Source: DATAEE01 sp963725145
Lineage (GTDB): Bacteria > Acidobacteriota > Vicinamibacteria > Vicinamibacterales > 2-12-FULL-66-21
Assembly: GCA_963725145.1 (NCBI GenBank)
Contig: CAVRXL010000012.1
Span: 1,488,001 to 1,552,000 of the forward strand
DNA length: 64,000 nucleotides
Direction: 5' to 3'
Part shown: piece after piece, positions 44,995 through 54,077 of the stretch
Position numbering within the stretch: the first letter of the stretch is position 1
How the letters are laid out: each line of letters begins with the position of its first letter
Made by a program: the position numbers and the translations under genes
Notes under the pieces: generated by a model
Told to the model about the DNA's origin: nothing
Database searches by the model: none
The model's input: the letters and a program-made list of their open reading frames with translations, nothing else

Positions 44995-46365
44995 ATGAAA
45001 CAGCGGATTCTCGTCATCGACGATGAGGCAGCCATCCGCGATTCGATGCGGATGATCCTCGAATACGAGGGGTATGAGTGCATCCTGGCCCCCACGGCCC
45101 AGGAAGGGCTCACGCTCGTCGAGCGCGAGCCGCCCGACCTCGTGTTCCTCGACATCAAGATGCCCGGCATGGACGGCCTCGAGGCGCTGACCAAGATCAA
45201 GACCTCGAACGATGCGCTGCCCGTCGTCATGATCTCCGGGCACGGCACCGCCTCGACCGGCTGGGAGGCGCACAAGCTCGGCGCGTTCGCGTTCATCGAG
45301 AAGCCGCTTGGCCGCGAGCAGGTTCTCGTGACGGTCAAGAACGCGCTCGAGCAGGAACGGCTGCGCGACGAGAACAAGTCGCTCCGGCGCGCGCTCGACG
45401 CGCGTCATCAGATGGTCGGGGAGAGCGCCGCGCTCAGGCAAGTCGGCGACGCGATCAAAAGGGCCGCGCCGACCAACGCGACGGTGCTCATCCTGGGCGA
45501 GAGCGGCGTCGGCAAGGAACTGGTGGCGCGCGCCATCCACCGGAACAGCCTGCGGAGCCGCGAGCGGTTCATCCAGGTGAACTGCGCCGCCATCCCCGAG
45601 GAGTTGATCGAGTCGGAGCTCTTCGGCCACGAGAAGGGATCGTTCACCGGCGCGACCGAGAAGCAGATCGGCAAGTTCGAGCAGGCGGATCGCGGCACAA
45701 TCTTCCTCGACGAAGTCGGCGACATGAGCGCCAAGACCCAGGCGAAGGTCCTCCGGGTGCTGCAGGAAGGGGAAGTCGAACGAATCGGCTCCGCGCGGAC
45801 CATCAAAGTGGACGTCCGGGTGATCGCGGCGACGAACAAGGACCTCGAGGACGAAATCTCGAAAGGGAATTTCCGCGAGGACCTCTATTTCCGGCTGAGC
45901 GTCATCCCGATCCCGGTGCCGCCCCTGCGCGAGCGGCCCGAGGACATCGCGCTGCTCGTCCGCCACTTCGTGGACGCCTTCGCGCGCGAAAACAACCGCC
46001 GGGCGCCGAAGTTGAGCCCGCAGGCGCTCGAGATGATCAAGGGTCAGCGCTGGAAGGGGAACGTCCGCGAGCTCCGCAATACGGTCGAGCGGCTCATCAT
46101 CATGGCGCCCGCCGAGGCGATCGACGCCGACGCCGTCCGGCAGATGCTCAGGGTTGAAGCGCGGCCCCAAACCCCTGATAATAAAGAGGACAGTTCCGGC
46201 ACGCTGCACGCGGCCAAGGAATCGTTCGAGCGCCGCTTCATCGTTCAGAAGCTGCGCGAGAATGCCTGGAACATCTCGAAGACGGCCGAGGTCATCGACA
46301 CGCCGCGCAGCAATCTGTACAAGAAGCTCGAACAGTACGCCATCAAGCAGGAAACCGACGGCTGA
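44995..46365 (+). CDS. Sigma-54-dependent response regulator (NtrC family)
   Basis: 456 residues. Receiver domain with phospho-acceptor Asp53 (VFLDIKMPGMDG); AAA+ domain with Walker A GESGVGKE, the sigma-54 loop GSFTGA and Walker B GTIFLDEVGD; Fis-type helix-turn-helix at the end (NISKTAEVIDTPRSNLYKKL). It activates sigma-54 promoters on phosphorylation. No histidine kinase lies next to it. The stop codon overlaps a hairpin. Confidence 0.95.
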   Translation: MKQRILVIDDEAAIRDSMRMILEYEGYECILAPTAQEGLTLVEREPPDLVFLDIKMPGMDGLEALTKIKTSNDALPVVMISGHGTASTGWEAHKLGAFAFIEKPLGREQVLVTVKNALEQERLRDENKSLRRALDARHQMVGESAALRQVGDAIKRAAPTNATVLILGESGVGKELVARAIHRNSLRSRERFIQVNCAAIPEELIESELFGHEKGSFTGATEKQIGKFEQADRGTIFLDEVGDMSAKTQAKVLRVLQEGEVERIGSARTIKVDVRVIAATNKDLEDEISKGNFREDLYFRLSVIPIPVPPLRERPEDIALLVRHFVDAFARENNRRAPKLSPQALEMIKGQRWKGNVRELRNTVERLIIMAPAEAIDADAVRQMLRVEARPQTPDNKEDSSGTLHAAKESFERRFIVQKLRENAWNISKTAEVIDTPRSNLYKKLEQYAIKQETDG

Positions 46366-46378
46366 TCGCGGATCAGCC
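46360..46378 (+). terminator. Hairpin at the NtrC-type gene's stop
   Basis: GGCTGATC, loop GCG, GATCAGCC, followed by TGCTCTTTGAC. The stem includes the TGA stop. It lies 12 bases before the RNase P RNA. Confidence 0.55.
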
Positions 46379-46390
46379 TGCTCTTTGACA

Positions 46391-46803
46391 TTCCGCCGCA
46401 GCAAGCTAGACGACCGCCTCGCCGGAGCGCGCAAGCGCGAAGGCGGGGAGGAAAGTCCGAACTCCGCAGGGCAATGCGCCGGGTAACGCCCGGTCAGGGT
46501 AACCTGAAGGACAGTGGCACAGAAAACATACCGCTTGGAGGGGCCGGTCTTAAGACCGGCCCCTCCGGGTAAGGGTGAAAAGGTGCGGTAAGAGCGCACC
46601 GCGCCCGTGGCAACACGGGTGGCAGGCAAAACCCCGCACGGAGCAAGGCCAAATAGGGAGGCGACAAGGACGGCCCGTCCGATGCCTCCGGGTAGGCCGC
46701 TCGAGCCCGTCAGCGATGACGGGACCAGAGGAATGGTCGTTACGCCGTAGCCGCGCAAGCGGCGAAAGCGACAGAATTCGGCTTACGGCCGGCTGCGGCG
46801 GAA
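46391..46803 (+). ncRNA. rnpB: RNase P RNA (type A)
   Basis: P1 is the 11-base pair TTCCGCCGCAG (46391-46401) with CTGCGGCGGAA (46793-46803). The universal elements are present: GAGGAAAGTCC (46448), ACAGAAA (46519), GGTAAGAGCGCACCGC, GCAAGGCCAAATAGG and ACAGAATTCGGCTTA (46771). The segment at the P12 position is a perfect palindrome (46537-46566). RNase P removes 5' leaders of tRNA precursors. The RNA ends just before a period-7 array and the convergent membrane protein gene. Confidence 0.95.
46537..46566. repeat. 30-base perfect palindrome in the P12 arm of rnpB
   Basis: Halves GGAGGGGCCGGTCTT and AAGACCGGCCCCTCC. Its CT-TA-AG centre is close to the CTTCAG centre of the palindromes at 27396 and 61489. 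Confidence 0.7.
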
Positions 46804-46811
46804 CCTCTCTC

Positions 46812-46839
46812 CAGGCCCCAGGCCCCAGGCCCCAGGCCT
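46812..46839. repeat. Period-7 array (CAGGCCC) after rnpB
   Basis: CAGGCCC three times and CAGGCCT once, exactly filling the gap between the rnpB 3' end and the stop codon of the convergent gene at 46840. Confidence 0.85.
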
Positions 46840-48191
46840 TCAGAACCCTCCGTACGTCCCCATCAATCTCGGCCAGAACGTAAAGGCCATGTCCAGGGCA
46901 ATGGTGGCGGTGATCAGCAACTGAACGTGCGCCGGGGTCAGCTCGATACCGGCCACCGTCCAGCGCGTGTCTCGAAGCCGCGTCCTCGTCGCGAACCAGG
47001 CGATCGCGAAGAGCAGCGGAGCAACATGGGCGAGAAGAAAGCGCGCGGTCCCGGTCCCGGAAATCGGGTGGTAGAAGGCGATGGCGAGCAGGTAGACCGT
47101 CGCATACAGGACCAGGAAAACAACGAGCGGCGCATGATCTCGGACCAGGCCTGCAAACCGGCGCGGCGACGACCAGACGAGCGCCGCCGACAGCAGGACG
47201 TACAGCAGCGTGAGCTTGAAGAACCAGAACGTTTGGTACGCCTGTCGGAACATGTCCTCGAAGCCCCGGCCAAGGCGCGCCAGGATCTGGCGGACGGTGT
47301 GCTCCCGCCAGTACCTGGCCGGGCCCGGGAGCTGCGACCGTGGCAACGTCGGCCAGCCGACCTGATCGCCGTATGAGTACGTCCCCACCGACGCCGCAGG
47401 CCAGCTGTCGTACCAAACATAGAAGCTGGAATTCACGTTGTGGAAGTAGCGCCCGTACACTCTCTTGCTGTTCAAGAGGTAGGGAGACAGGACTCCGAGG
47501 AAGCTCACCATCACCGCAACGGCCGCGGCAATCCGCCAGCGCATCACGGCGCCCGCTCCAATCGTGACGATCAACAGGACGGCCACGAAGGGAAGCATTG
47601 CCGCCTTCGTCAGATGTGCGAGGGCCGCCAGCGCACCGGCGATTGCGCCGAGCACGACCGCCCGACTCGTGGACCGCGCCTCGATAGCGTGGCAGCTTGC
47701 GACGAACGTCAGAAGGAACAACGTGTAGAAGAGCAGCTCCGACTGCACGTAGCCTGCCTTGAAGACGAAGTAGCCGAACGCGACCGTCAGCAGAAGGTTT
47801 ACGGCAACCAGCGGCGGGAAGTGCAGTCGGAAGACGACGTAGAGGATGCCGAGGAGAACCAGCGAGAGGCGGATGGTCCATGTCTTCCCGGCCGCGAAGA
47901 ATTCGTCGTCCGACAGGCGGTGTCGTACAGAACCGCGAGGTAGGCGGAGTACAGAGGCATCCGGTTTCTGGGGAGCGGGCTCGGCGGCTGAAGCCCGTGC
48001 CAGTTCGCGTGGAGGTGTTTGGCTTCGGCAAGGTACGCTGACTGGTCGCCGCGGGCCTTGAGCCAATTGACGCGGGCCGCGTGCTCGGTCGCGGAGACGA
48101 GGTAGAACGCGGCGAGCCCGATGACGAGCCCGACCCCGGCGGCAACACGGAAGAGGCGAGCCCTCACGTGGACTTTCGTTGGTGGCGGCAT
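46840..48191 (-). CDS. Polytopic GT-C-like membrane protein, one frameshift at about 47927
   Basis: The N-terminal part from the ATG at 48191 (MPPPTKVHVRARLFRVAAG) runs to YLAVLYDTA; the rest is in another frame (LSDDEFFAAGKTWTIRLSLVLLG) to 46842. Adding one C in GCCTG (giving GCCCTG) makes one chain of about 450 residues with roughly ten helices. The first loop contains RGDQSAYLAEAKHL, with an Asp and Glu placed as in GT-C (ArnT/PMT-like) proteins. Homopolymer loss is the simplest explanation for the break. Confidence 0.8.
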
Positions 48192-48213
48192 TCTAGCGTG
48201 ACTCGACGATAGA

Positions 48214-49377
48214 ATGGTCGTCATGCGCCCCATCCCGATCATCGGCGCGGTCGTGCTCGTCACCGTGCTGGCGGCGGCCGCCGCCCAGCAGCCGTCCGCT
48301 CCTGGGCAGCTTCGTCCGCGTCCCGGCGAGGGACAGACGCCCGAGTGGCCGCCGCCGTCGATAACCGACTACAAGCCGAAGTCCACGCTCGTCGTCCCCG
48401 CACATCCGAGGCCGAAGGCGAAGTTTCCGGTCATCGATATCCACAGCCATCACTTTCAGGTGCCGGCGCCGGAGCAGTTCGACAGGATCGTCGCCGCGAT
48501 GGACGCGAACAATCTGCGCGTCCTCGTCAACCTGAGCGGCGGCTCTGGAGAGCGTCTCCGGAAGTATCTCGAGGCGCTGCGCGCGAGTCCCCACCATGAC
48601 CGCATGGTGCTCTTCGCGAACGTCGATTTCTCTGGTGTCGGCCCGGGCTTCGGACAGAAGGCCGCACAACAGCTGGAGGCGGACATCAAAGCGGGCGCGC
48701 TTGGGCTCAAGATCTACAAGGATCTCGGCTTGCGGATCCGGAAGGTTGACGGGACGCGGTTGAAGATCGACGATCCGGAGCTCGATCCGATCTGGACGAT
48801 GTGCGGCCGCCTTGGCGTCCCCGTCCTGATCCACACCGCCGACCCCGCGCCGTTCTTCGATCCGATCGACTTCACCAACGAGCGGTGGCTGGAGATGGCG
48901 TTGCACCGTTCGCGGCGCTATCAGGATCCATCGATCCCGCGCTTCGAGGAGCTCGTCGCGGAGCGCGATCGGATGTTCGCGAAGCACCCGAAGACGGTCT
49001 TCATCGCCGCCCACATGGCGTATCACGCCAACGATCTGGGGCGCCTGGGGCGGCTCTTCGACCGGCTCCCGAACGTGTATTCAGAGGTGGGCGCCATCCT
49101 GGCGGAGCTGGGGCGCCAGCCCCGCACGGCGCGGGCGTTCTTCGAGAAGTACCAGGACCGGCTGCTGTTCGGAAAGGACAGCTTCCAGCCCGACGAATAC
49201 CCGTACTATTGGCGGACTTTCGAGACCGGCGATGAGTACTTCGACTACTACCGCGACTACCACGCCTTCTGGAAACTGTATGGTCTGGAGCTGCCCGACC
49301 CGGTGCTCCGGAAGCTGTATTCCGGCAACGCGTTGAAGCTGGTGAAAGGGCTGCCCAGGAGCGGCCTGACCAACTAA
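48214..49377 (+). CDS. Amidohydrolase-2-type metal-dependent hydrolase, exported
   Basis: 387 residues; the start could also be the ATG at 48223. A signal peptide (IIGAVVLVTVLAAAAAQ) indicates export. The metal-binding HxH appears as IHSHHF, followed by KIYKDLG, VLIHTADPAPFF, FIAAHMAYHAND and FGKDSFQPDEY. Such enzymes act on carboxylated or amide substrates (decarboxylases, hydrolases); the substrate is unknown. A -10-like TAGAAT overlaps the first ATG, favouring the second start. Confidence 0.85.
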   Translation: MVVMRPIPIIGAVVLVTVLAAAAAQQPSAPGQLRPRPGEGQTPEWPPPSITDYKPKSTLVVPAHPRPKAKFPVIDIHSHHFQVPAPEQFDRIVAAMDANNLRVLVNLSGGSGERLRKYLEALRASPHHDRMVLFANVDFSGVGPGFGQKAAQQLEADIKAGALGLKIYKDLGLRIRKVDGTRLKIDDPELDPIWTMCGRLGVPVLIHTADPAPFFDPIDFTNERWLEMALHRSRRYQDPSIPRFEELVAERDRMFAKHPKTVFIAAHMAYHANDLGRLGRLFDRLPNVYSEVGAILAELGRQPRTARAFFEKYQDRLLFGKDSFQPDEYPYYWRTFETGDEYFDYYRDYHAFWKLYGLELPDPVLRKLYSGNALKLVKGLPRSGLTN

Positions 49378-49382
49378 CCCCT

Positions 49383-50345
49383 ATGCCCCAGTCCCCAAGC
49401 CCCAAGCCCAGGTACCTCGTGACCGGCGGCGCAGGATTCATAGGCTCGCATCTCGCCGAGGAGCTCACGCGGCGCGGCGCAGCCGTTCGCGTCGTCGACA
49501 ACCTGCTCACCGGCAAGCGGCGGAACCTCGATCACGTGAAGGGCGTGGAGTTCGTCGAGGGAGACCTCGCGGACCTGGCCGTTGCCCAGCGCGCCGTCGA
49601 GGGATGCACGTTCGTGCTCCACCAGGCGGCGATTCCCTCGGTCCCGAGGTCCGTGAAAGACCCGATCACCTCGAACCGCGCCAACATCGATGCCACGCTC
49701 AACGTGCTGGTCGCCGCGCGCGACGCCGGCGTGCGGCGGGTCGTGTACGCCGGCTCTTCGTCGGCGTACGGGAACACGCCGACGCTGCCGAAGCACGAGG
49801 GCATGCCGACGGGGCCGCTGTCTCCGTACGCGCTGCAGAAGCTGGTCGGCGAGCAGTATATGCAGCTGTTCACCCGTCTCTACGGGCTCGAGACCGTGAC
49901 CATTCGGTACTTCAACGTCTTCGGTCCGCGCCAGGATCCCTCGTCTCCGTATTCCGGCGTCATCTCGATCTTCATCAGCGCGCTCGTGGACGGCCGCCGG
50001 CCGACGATCTACGGCGACGGAGAACACACGCGAGACTTCACTTACGTCGCTAACGTCGTCGATGGCGTCCTGCGGGCGTGTGAGGCGCCCCGGGCGAGCG
50101 GGGAAGTGATCAACGTGGCGACCGGCGGACGGATATCGCTGAACGATCTTTTCCAGGCGGTGCGCAGGCTCACCGGATCGTCGCTCGAGCCGATCTACGC
50201 GGACGAGCGGCCCGGCGACGTGCGCGACTCGCAGGCGGACATCACGAAGGCGCGTGAGCTGCTGGGCTACACGCCGGGCGTCATGCTGGAAGATGGACTG
50301 AACCGGACGCTCGAGTGGTACCGGTCCTCGCTGTCGACTACTTGA
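49383..50345 (+). CDS. UDP-glucose/GlcNAc 4-epimerase-like SDR
   Basis: 320 residues. Rossmann YLVTGGAGFIGSHLAEEL, then AAIPSVPRSVKDP and catalytic YxxxK as YALQK; IRYFNVFGPRQDP is typical of GalE/WbpP-type epimerases. It makes a nucleotide sugar for envelope glycan. Residues 2-10 (PQSPSPKPR) are encoded by a period-7 array, so the natural start could be further in (PRYLVTGG). Confidence 0.9.
   Translation: MPQSPSPKPRYLVTGGAGFIGSHLAEELTRRGAAVRVVDNLLTGKRRNLDHVKGVEFVEGDLADLAVAQRAVEGCTFVLHQAAIPSVPRSVKDPITSNRANIDATLNVLVAARDAGVRRVVYAGSSSAYGNTPTLPKHEGMPTGPLSPYALQKLVGEQYMQLFTRLYGLETVTIRYFNVFGPRQDPSSPYSGVISIFISALVDGRRPTIYGDGEHTRDFTYVANVVDGVLRACEAPRASGEVINVATGGRISLNDLFQAVRRLTGSSLEPIYADERPGDVRDSQADITKARELLGYTPGVMLEDGLNRTLEWYRSSLSTT
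49386..49413. repeat. Period-7 array (CCCCAAG units) at the epimerase start
   Basis: CCCCAGT, CCCCAAG, CCCCAAG, CCCAGGT directly after the ATG. It resembles the array at 46812 in base composition. Confidence 0.8.
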
Positions 50346-51192
50346 CGACCTCGTCTGTCGTCACCCTGAACTTCCTGAAACGCGAATAGGTAGCGGTCCC
50401 TTCGAGCTCGTAGCCGCTGCCCGTGTATTTCTCCTTCAGCTCGGCCGGCAATCGAACGTCCGGGATGTCGTGCGGCTCGAAGCTGACGACGATCTCCGAT
50501 CGAAACGAGGGCTGCTTCGTGCGCACCATCGTTCGCAGGACGGTGCCGGTTGAGGGATCGATCCAGAACGTTCCCGTGGCGGGAAGGCTGGCGCCGCCGG
50601 TCGTGCGGATGAGCGTCGGGAGGCCGATTTCCTCGAAGCGCACCTCCCACACCATTACACCGTCGATGCGGTCGTTGCCTGCGTGGCGGAAGACGGACTT
50701 CGGTTGATTGGACGGCAGGAGGAACTGCAGCGCCTGCGTCGGCACGTTCACGGTCCGCTGCACGGGTCCGAGGTTGTAGCGCGCTCCTTCCTCCGTCAGG
50801 CGCCAGGCCCGCTCGTAGGATGAGCCGGACTCGTCCGTGAGCAGCTTCGTCAGACGCTCCTCACGGGCGCGAACCGGCTTGCCGTCCACCTCGAACACAT
50901 CGCGGAACGGAATCCACCGGTCTGTTTCGTGCGACCGGACCATCAGGAAGTCCGATTTCAACTCGCGCCGCTGGGCATCATCGGGAGGACGCGCCCCGCG
51001 CCCGCCCAGGGCCTGCGGTTGATGCAGGTTGAGCCTCTGCCGGTAGTGCTCCTCGGCGACCACGGAGGGGATGGCGCGCTCGAAGCGAACGACGTACGAC
51101 GCGGCGCGAGAGAGAACGTCCTCCAGCGTCGGCTGGTTAGCCTGAACCGGGAGGATGGCCAGCGCGAGCAGGACCGCGGGTCCGCTTGTCAT
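50338..51192 (-). CDS. Exported protein of unknown function
   Basis: 284 residues from the ATG at 51192 with signal peptide MTSGPAVLLALAILPVQA. The mature protein has VVRFERAIPSVVAEEHYRQRL near the N-terminus and an extended beta-rich middle (IDGVMVWEVRFEEIGLPTLIRT, GTFWIDPSTGTVLRTMVRTKQ), a pattern seen in outer-membrane-lipoprotein-sorting-like folds. Divergent from the CHAT gene with a 118-base gap. Overlaps the epimerase stop by eight bases. Confidence 0.75.
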   Translation of the reverse strand: MTSGPAVLLALAILPVQANQPTLEDVLSRAASYVVRFERAIPSVVAEEHYRQRLNLHQPQALGGRGARPPDDAQRRELKSDFLMVRSHETDRWIPFRDVFEVDGKPVRAREERLTKLLTDESGSSYERAWRLTEEGARYNLGPVQRTVNVPTQALQFLLPSNQPKSVFRHAGNDRIDGVMVWEVRFEEIGLPTLIRTTGGASLPATGTFWIDPSTGTVLRTMVRTKQPSFRSEIVVSFEPHDIPDVRLPAELKEKYTGSGYELEGTATYSRFRKFRVTTDEVVK

Positions 51193-51310
51193 TGATGGGT
51201 GTCTTCGAGCATACCTCGTCACGAGATCGTCAACAATCCGTAAGGGCCTTCGCAGGGAACCGTTCCCTCGGTTTCGTAGGAGTCTGTAGCTACCCCGAGG
51301 AGCGTTTGCC

Positions 51311-53476
51311 ATGGCGATCAATCTGACGTACCTGGACTTCGACCTCGGCATCGAGCCATCGGGAGATGGCTATACGGCCCGCGTGTTCAACTCGCCCGGC
51401 GGGCAGGCGGCCGGCGACTTCAAGCTGCCGTTCTCCGATCTCGAGATCGAGAACTTTCTCCTGCGCCTCGGGCGAAGCCGGCACGCGGTTCGCCGCATCG
51501 AGTCCCCCGAGATGGCGTCGGCGAAGGCGTTCGGCGGGCAGTTGTTCAACGGTGTGTTCGCCGGCGACGTGCGCGGCTGCCTGCGGAGCAGCCTCGACGA
51601 GGCCAGCCGACAGGGGGCGGGTCTTCGTATCCGCCTGCACTTGTCGAAAGTGCCCGCGCTGGCCGACCTGCCTTGGGAGTTTCTATACAACCCGGGCATG
51701 AATCGCTTCCTCGGCCTGTCGGTGGAGACCCCGCTCGTTCGCTATCTCGATCTCCCGGAGCGAATCCGGCCGCTCGTGGTGACGCCGCCGCTGCGCGTCC
51801 TGATGATGATCTCGAGCCCCAGCGACTACCCGCAACTGGACGTCGAGCGGGAGTCCGCCAAGATGCACGAAGCCCTGGCCGACCCCATCCAGCGCGGCCT
51901 GGTGACCGTCGAGCGACTGGAAGATGCCACGCTCTCGGAGTTGCAACGCCGGCTCCGGAAAGGGCAGTACCACATCTTTCACTTCGTCGGTCACGGCGGA
52001 TTCGACGAGCAGGCCCAGGATGGGATCCTGGTGCTCGAGGATCAGGAGAACCGAGGCCGCCGGGTCAGCGCGCAGTTCCTCGGGACGCTCCTGCACGATC
52101 ACCGGCCGCTGCAGCTCGCAATCCTGAACGCGTGCGAAGGCGCCCGCGCCTCGCGCGCGGATCTGTTTGCCGGCACCGCCCAGAGCCTGGTGCAGCAGGG
52201 CATCCCGGCGGTCATCGCGATGCAGTTCGAGGTGACCGATGAGGCCGCGATTTGCTTCACGCACGAGTTCTACGTGGCGATCGCCGGCGGCTACCCCGTG
52301 GATTCTGCGCTTGCCGAAGCGCGAAAGGCGATCTTCGCCGAGGTGAGCGAGATCGAATGGGGAACGCCGATCCTCTACATGCGTTCGCCGGATGGCCGGA
52401 TCTTCGAGGTCGAGCAGGTCAGCGAGGCCGATCGAAAGCAGCTGCAAATCTCCTCGATCCTCAAGGCGGCCCGCACGGCGGCGGCATCGAACGACTGGTC
52501 CACCGCGATCGACGGGTTCAAGCAGGTGTTGGCGATGGAGTCCGGACACGCGGACGCCGCCGCTGGCCTGAGCGAGGCCACCAGGCAGGCCAAGGCAGCC
52601 GACGAGGAGGCGCGCCAGCAGGAAATCGCGGCGGTCGTCGAGCGTGAATCGAGCCGGGCCGCAGCAGCCGCCGCCGGCGCGCAGGCCCGCGCGGAGACGC
52701 CGATGGCCGGCACACCCCCGCAGGCCGGCCGCCGCTTCAAGTGGTTCTTCATCGGCGGAGCGCTCGGTGCCGCGGCCATCATCGTTGCGCTCGTAATCGG
52801 CGGGGTCGGGCTGATCGTGTTGATGGCAGGCTTGCCGACGAACGTCGATCGGGCTGGCGCGCTGCCCGCGGCGCAGACACAAACGGAGCCCGGCGCACCG
52901 GTGTCCGCCCCCCTCGCGAGGGTGCCAGATGATGTGAAATCCGGAAAGACCGAGAGGCGCCTTCGACCCGACACGGCGAAGCAGGCTGCAGCTGTACCTG
53001 TGGCCGATGAACCGGTCGACGAAACGCCTACCCGCAGGTCGTTCGAACCGCCGGCGGTGCCGGACTCGGTCCGTGCCGAGCTCGTAGCGACAGTCCGACG
53101 CGGCGACGATGCCGAAATCCGGGCGTACCGAACGCTCGATCCGACGCCTCTGAATGAGGTCTACGCAGGCGACGCTCTGGCGATGCAGCTCGGGAACCTT
53201 CGAGATCTTGCTGGTGCCGGGTTGGCTGCGGTCAACCAGCTACACGATCAGGAGTTCGAGTCGTTCTCCCTGAGTCGTGACGGGCGCCACGCCGAAGTGA
53301 GGCTGACCGAGATCTGGAGCACTACGATCTACCTCATCGCGACACAACAGTGCGTGGCTCAGGTCCCCCGACACGAGGTCCCGCAGACCCTGTTCATGGA
53401 GCGACGCGGCGGCGGATGGATCATCCACGCCGCCAAGCCCCACGGCAAAGATCCCGAACCCGGGCCGTGCCGCTGA
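51311..53476 (+). CDS. CHAT-domain protein with membrane anchor and ARC6-IMS-like C-terminus
   Basis: 721 residues; GAGGAG lies nine bases before the ATG. Residues 1-145 are a beta-rich N-domain. The CHAT (caspase-HetF-associated) core at about 170-370 has the catalytic His228 in FVGHGGF and Cys275 in LNACEGAR. A short helical repeat region (SNDWSTAIDGFKQVLAMESG) resembles one TPR, then an Ala-rich stretch, a membrane helix at about 478-507 and a low-complexity linker. Residues about 585-712 resemble the ARC6/IMS fold (AEIRAYRTLDPTPL, AEVRLTEIWSTTIYL). The protein is a probable cysteine protease anchored in the inner membrane; target unknown. CHAT proteases are linked to cell-death and stress responses, which is inference here. 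Confidence 0.8.
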   Translation: MAINLTYLDFDLGIEPSGDGYTARVFNSPGGQAAGDFKLPFSDLEIENFLLRLGRSRHAVRRIESPEMASAKAFGGQLFNGVFAGDVRGCLRSSLDEASRQGAGLRIRLHLSKVPALADLPWEFLYNPGMNRFLGLSVETPLVRYLDLPERIRPLVVTPPLRVLMMISSPSDYPQLDVERESAKMHEALADPIQRGLVTVERLEDATLSELQRRLRKGQYHIFHFVGHGGFDEQAQDGILVLEDQENRGRRVSAQFLGTLLHDHRPLQLAILNACEGARASRADLFAGTAQSLVQQGIPAVIAMQFEVTDEAAICFTHEFYVAIAGGYPVDSALAEARKAIFAEVSEIEWGTPILYMRSPDGRIFEVEQVSEADRKQLQISSILKAARTAAASNDWSTAIDGFKQVLAMESGHADAAAGLSEATRQAKAADEEARQQEIAAVVERESSRAAAAAAGAQARAETPMAGTPPQAGRRFKWFFIGGALGAAAIIVALVIGGVGLIVLMAGLPTNVDRAGALPAAQTQTEPGAPVSAPLARVPDDVKSGKTERRLRPDTAKQAAAVPVADEPVDETPTRRSFEPPAVPDSVRAELVATVRRGDDAEIRAYRTLDPTPLNEVYAGDALAMQLGNLRDLAGAGLAAVNQLHDQEFESFSLSRDGRHAEVRLTEIWSTTIYLIATQQCVAQVPRHEVPQTLFMERRGGGWIIHAAKPHGKDPEPGPCR

Positions 53477-53735
53477 GCCGAGAAAAACTGGGGCAATCCC
53501 CGACCGCTACTTCGGTTGTCACCGACTGAGGCGTCGCCCGTCCCCGAGTGCGTTCGACGCTCCGACCGCTCGCCAACTCGCCTGCGCTCAAGATCTTGAG
53601 ACATCGTCTTCGATTCCGCGCCGCTGGCCGGGACGTTGCCATCAGCTCACCCGTCCGCGCGCAGCGCAACGTCAGTCGGCAACCTCCCGCCTGACGTCGC
53701 GCAGCCCAGTCAGGGCCGCGGACAGAGGAGGCAGC

Positions 53736-54077
53736 ATGAATCGAGTGTTGTTCGGTCTAGGGCTGATGGCGGCGCTGGCGCTCGCCTCGGCCGCGTCGGC
53801 CGCTCAGAAGGAGGAGAGCGAGAAAAGCGGCAAGAAGGTGGTCGCCACGACGACGGTCAATATCAATACCGCGAGCGCGGCGGAGTTGGAGTCGTTGCCG
53901 GGCGTTGGAGCGAGGACCGCGCAGCGGATCGTCGACTACCGCCAGAAGAACGGAGCCTTCAAGAAGATCGAAGAGCTCATGAACGTGCAGGGCATCGGCG
54001 AGAAGGGCTTTCTCAAGATCAAAGATCGCCTGACGGTCGGCGCGCCGCGCGCCGAAAAGACCGGCGCACCGCTCTGA
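53736..54077 (+). CDS. ComEA-like helix-hairpin-helix protein
   Basis: 113 residues with GAGGAGG nine bases before the ATG. After a signal peptide (LFGLGLMAALALASAASA) and a lysine-rich linker come two HhH motifs (INTASAAELESLPGVGARTAQRIVDYRQ and IEELMNVQGIGEKGFLKIKDRL). ComEA-like proteins bind DNA in the periplasm during uptake. Its stop overlaps the next start. The preceding 259-base gap shows no gene or clear riboswitch. Confidence 0.9.
   Translation: MNRVLFGLGLMAALALASAASAAQKEESEKSGKKVVATTTVNINTASAAELESLPGVGARTAQRIVDYRQKNGAFKKIEELMNVQGIGEKGFLKIKDRLTVGAPRAEKTGAPL

Noticed and set aside
46385..46390. TTGACA as a -35 element for rnpB
   Set aside because: It lies directly before the P1 helix, so the matching -10 would be inside the RNA and transcription would begin after the 5' end.
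53477..53735. c-di-GMP riboswitch or small RNA upstream of the ComEA-like gene
   Set aside because: No conserved aptamer bases or strong stem arrangement could be found by eye.
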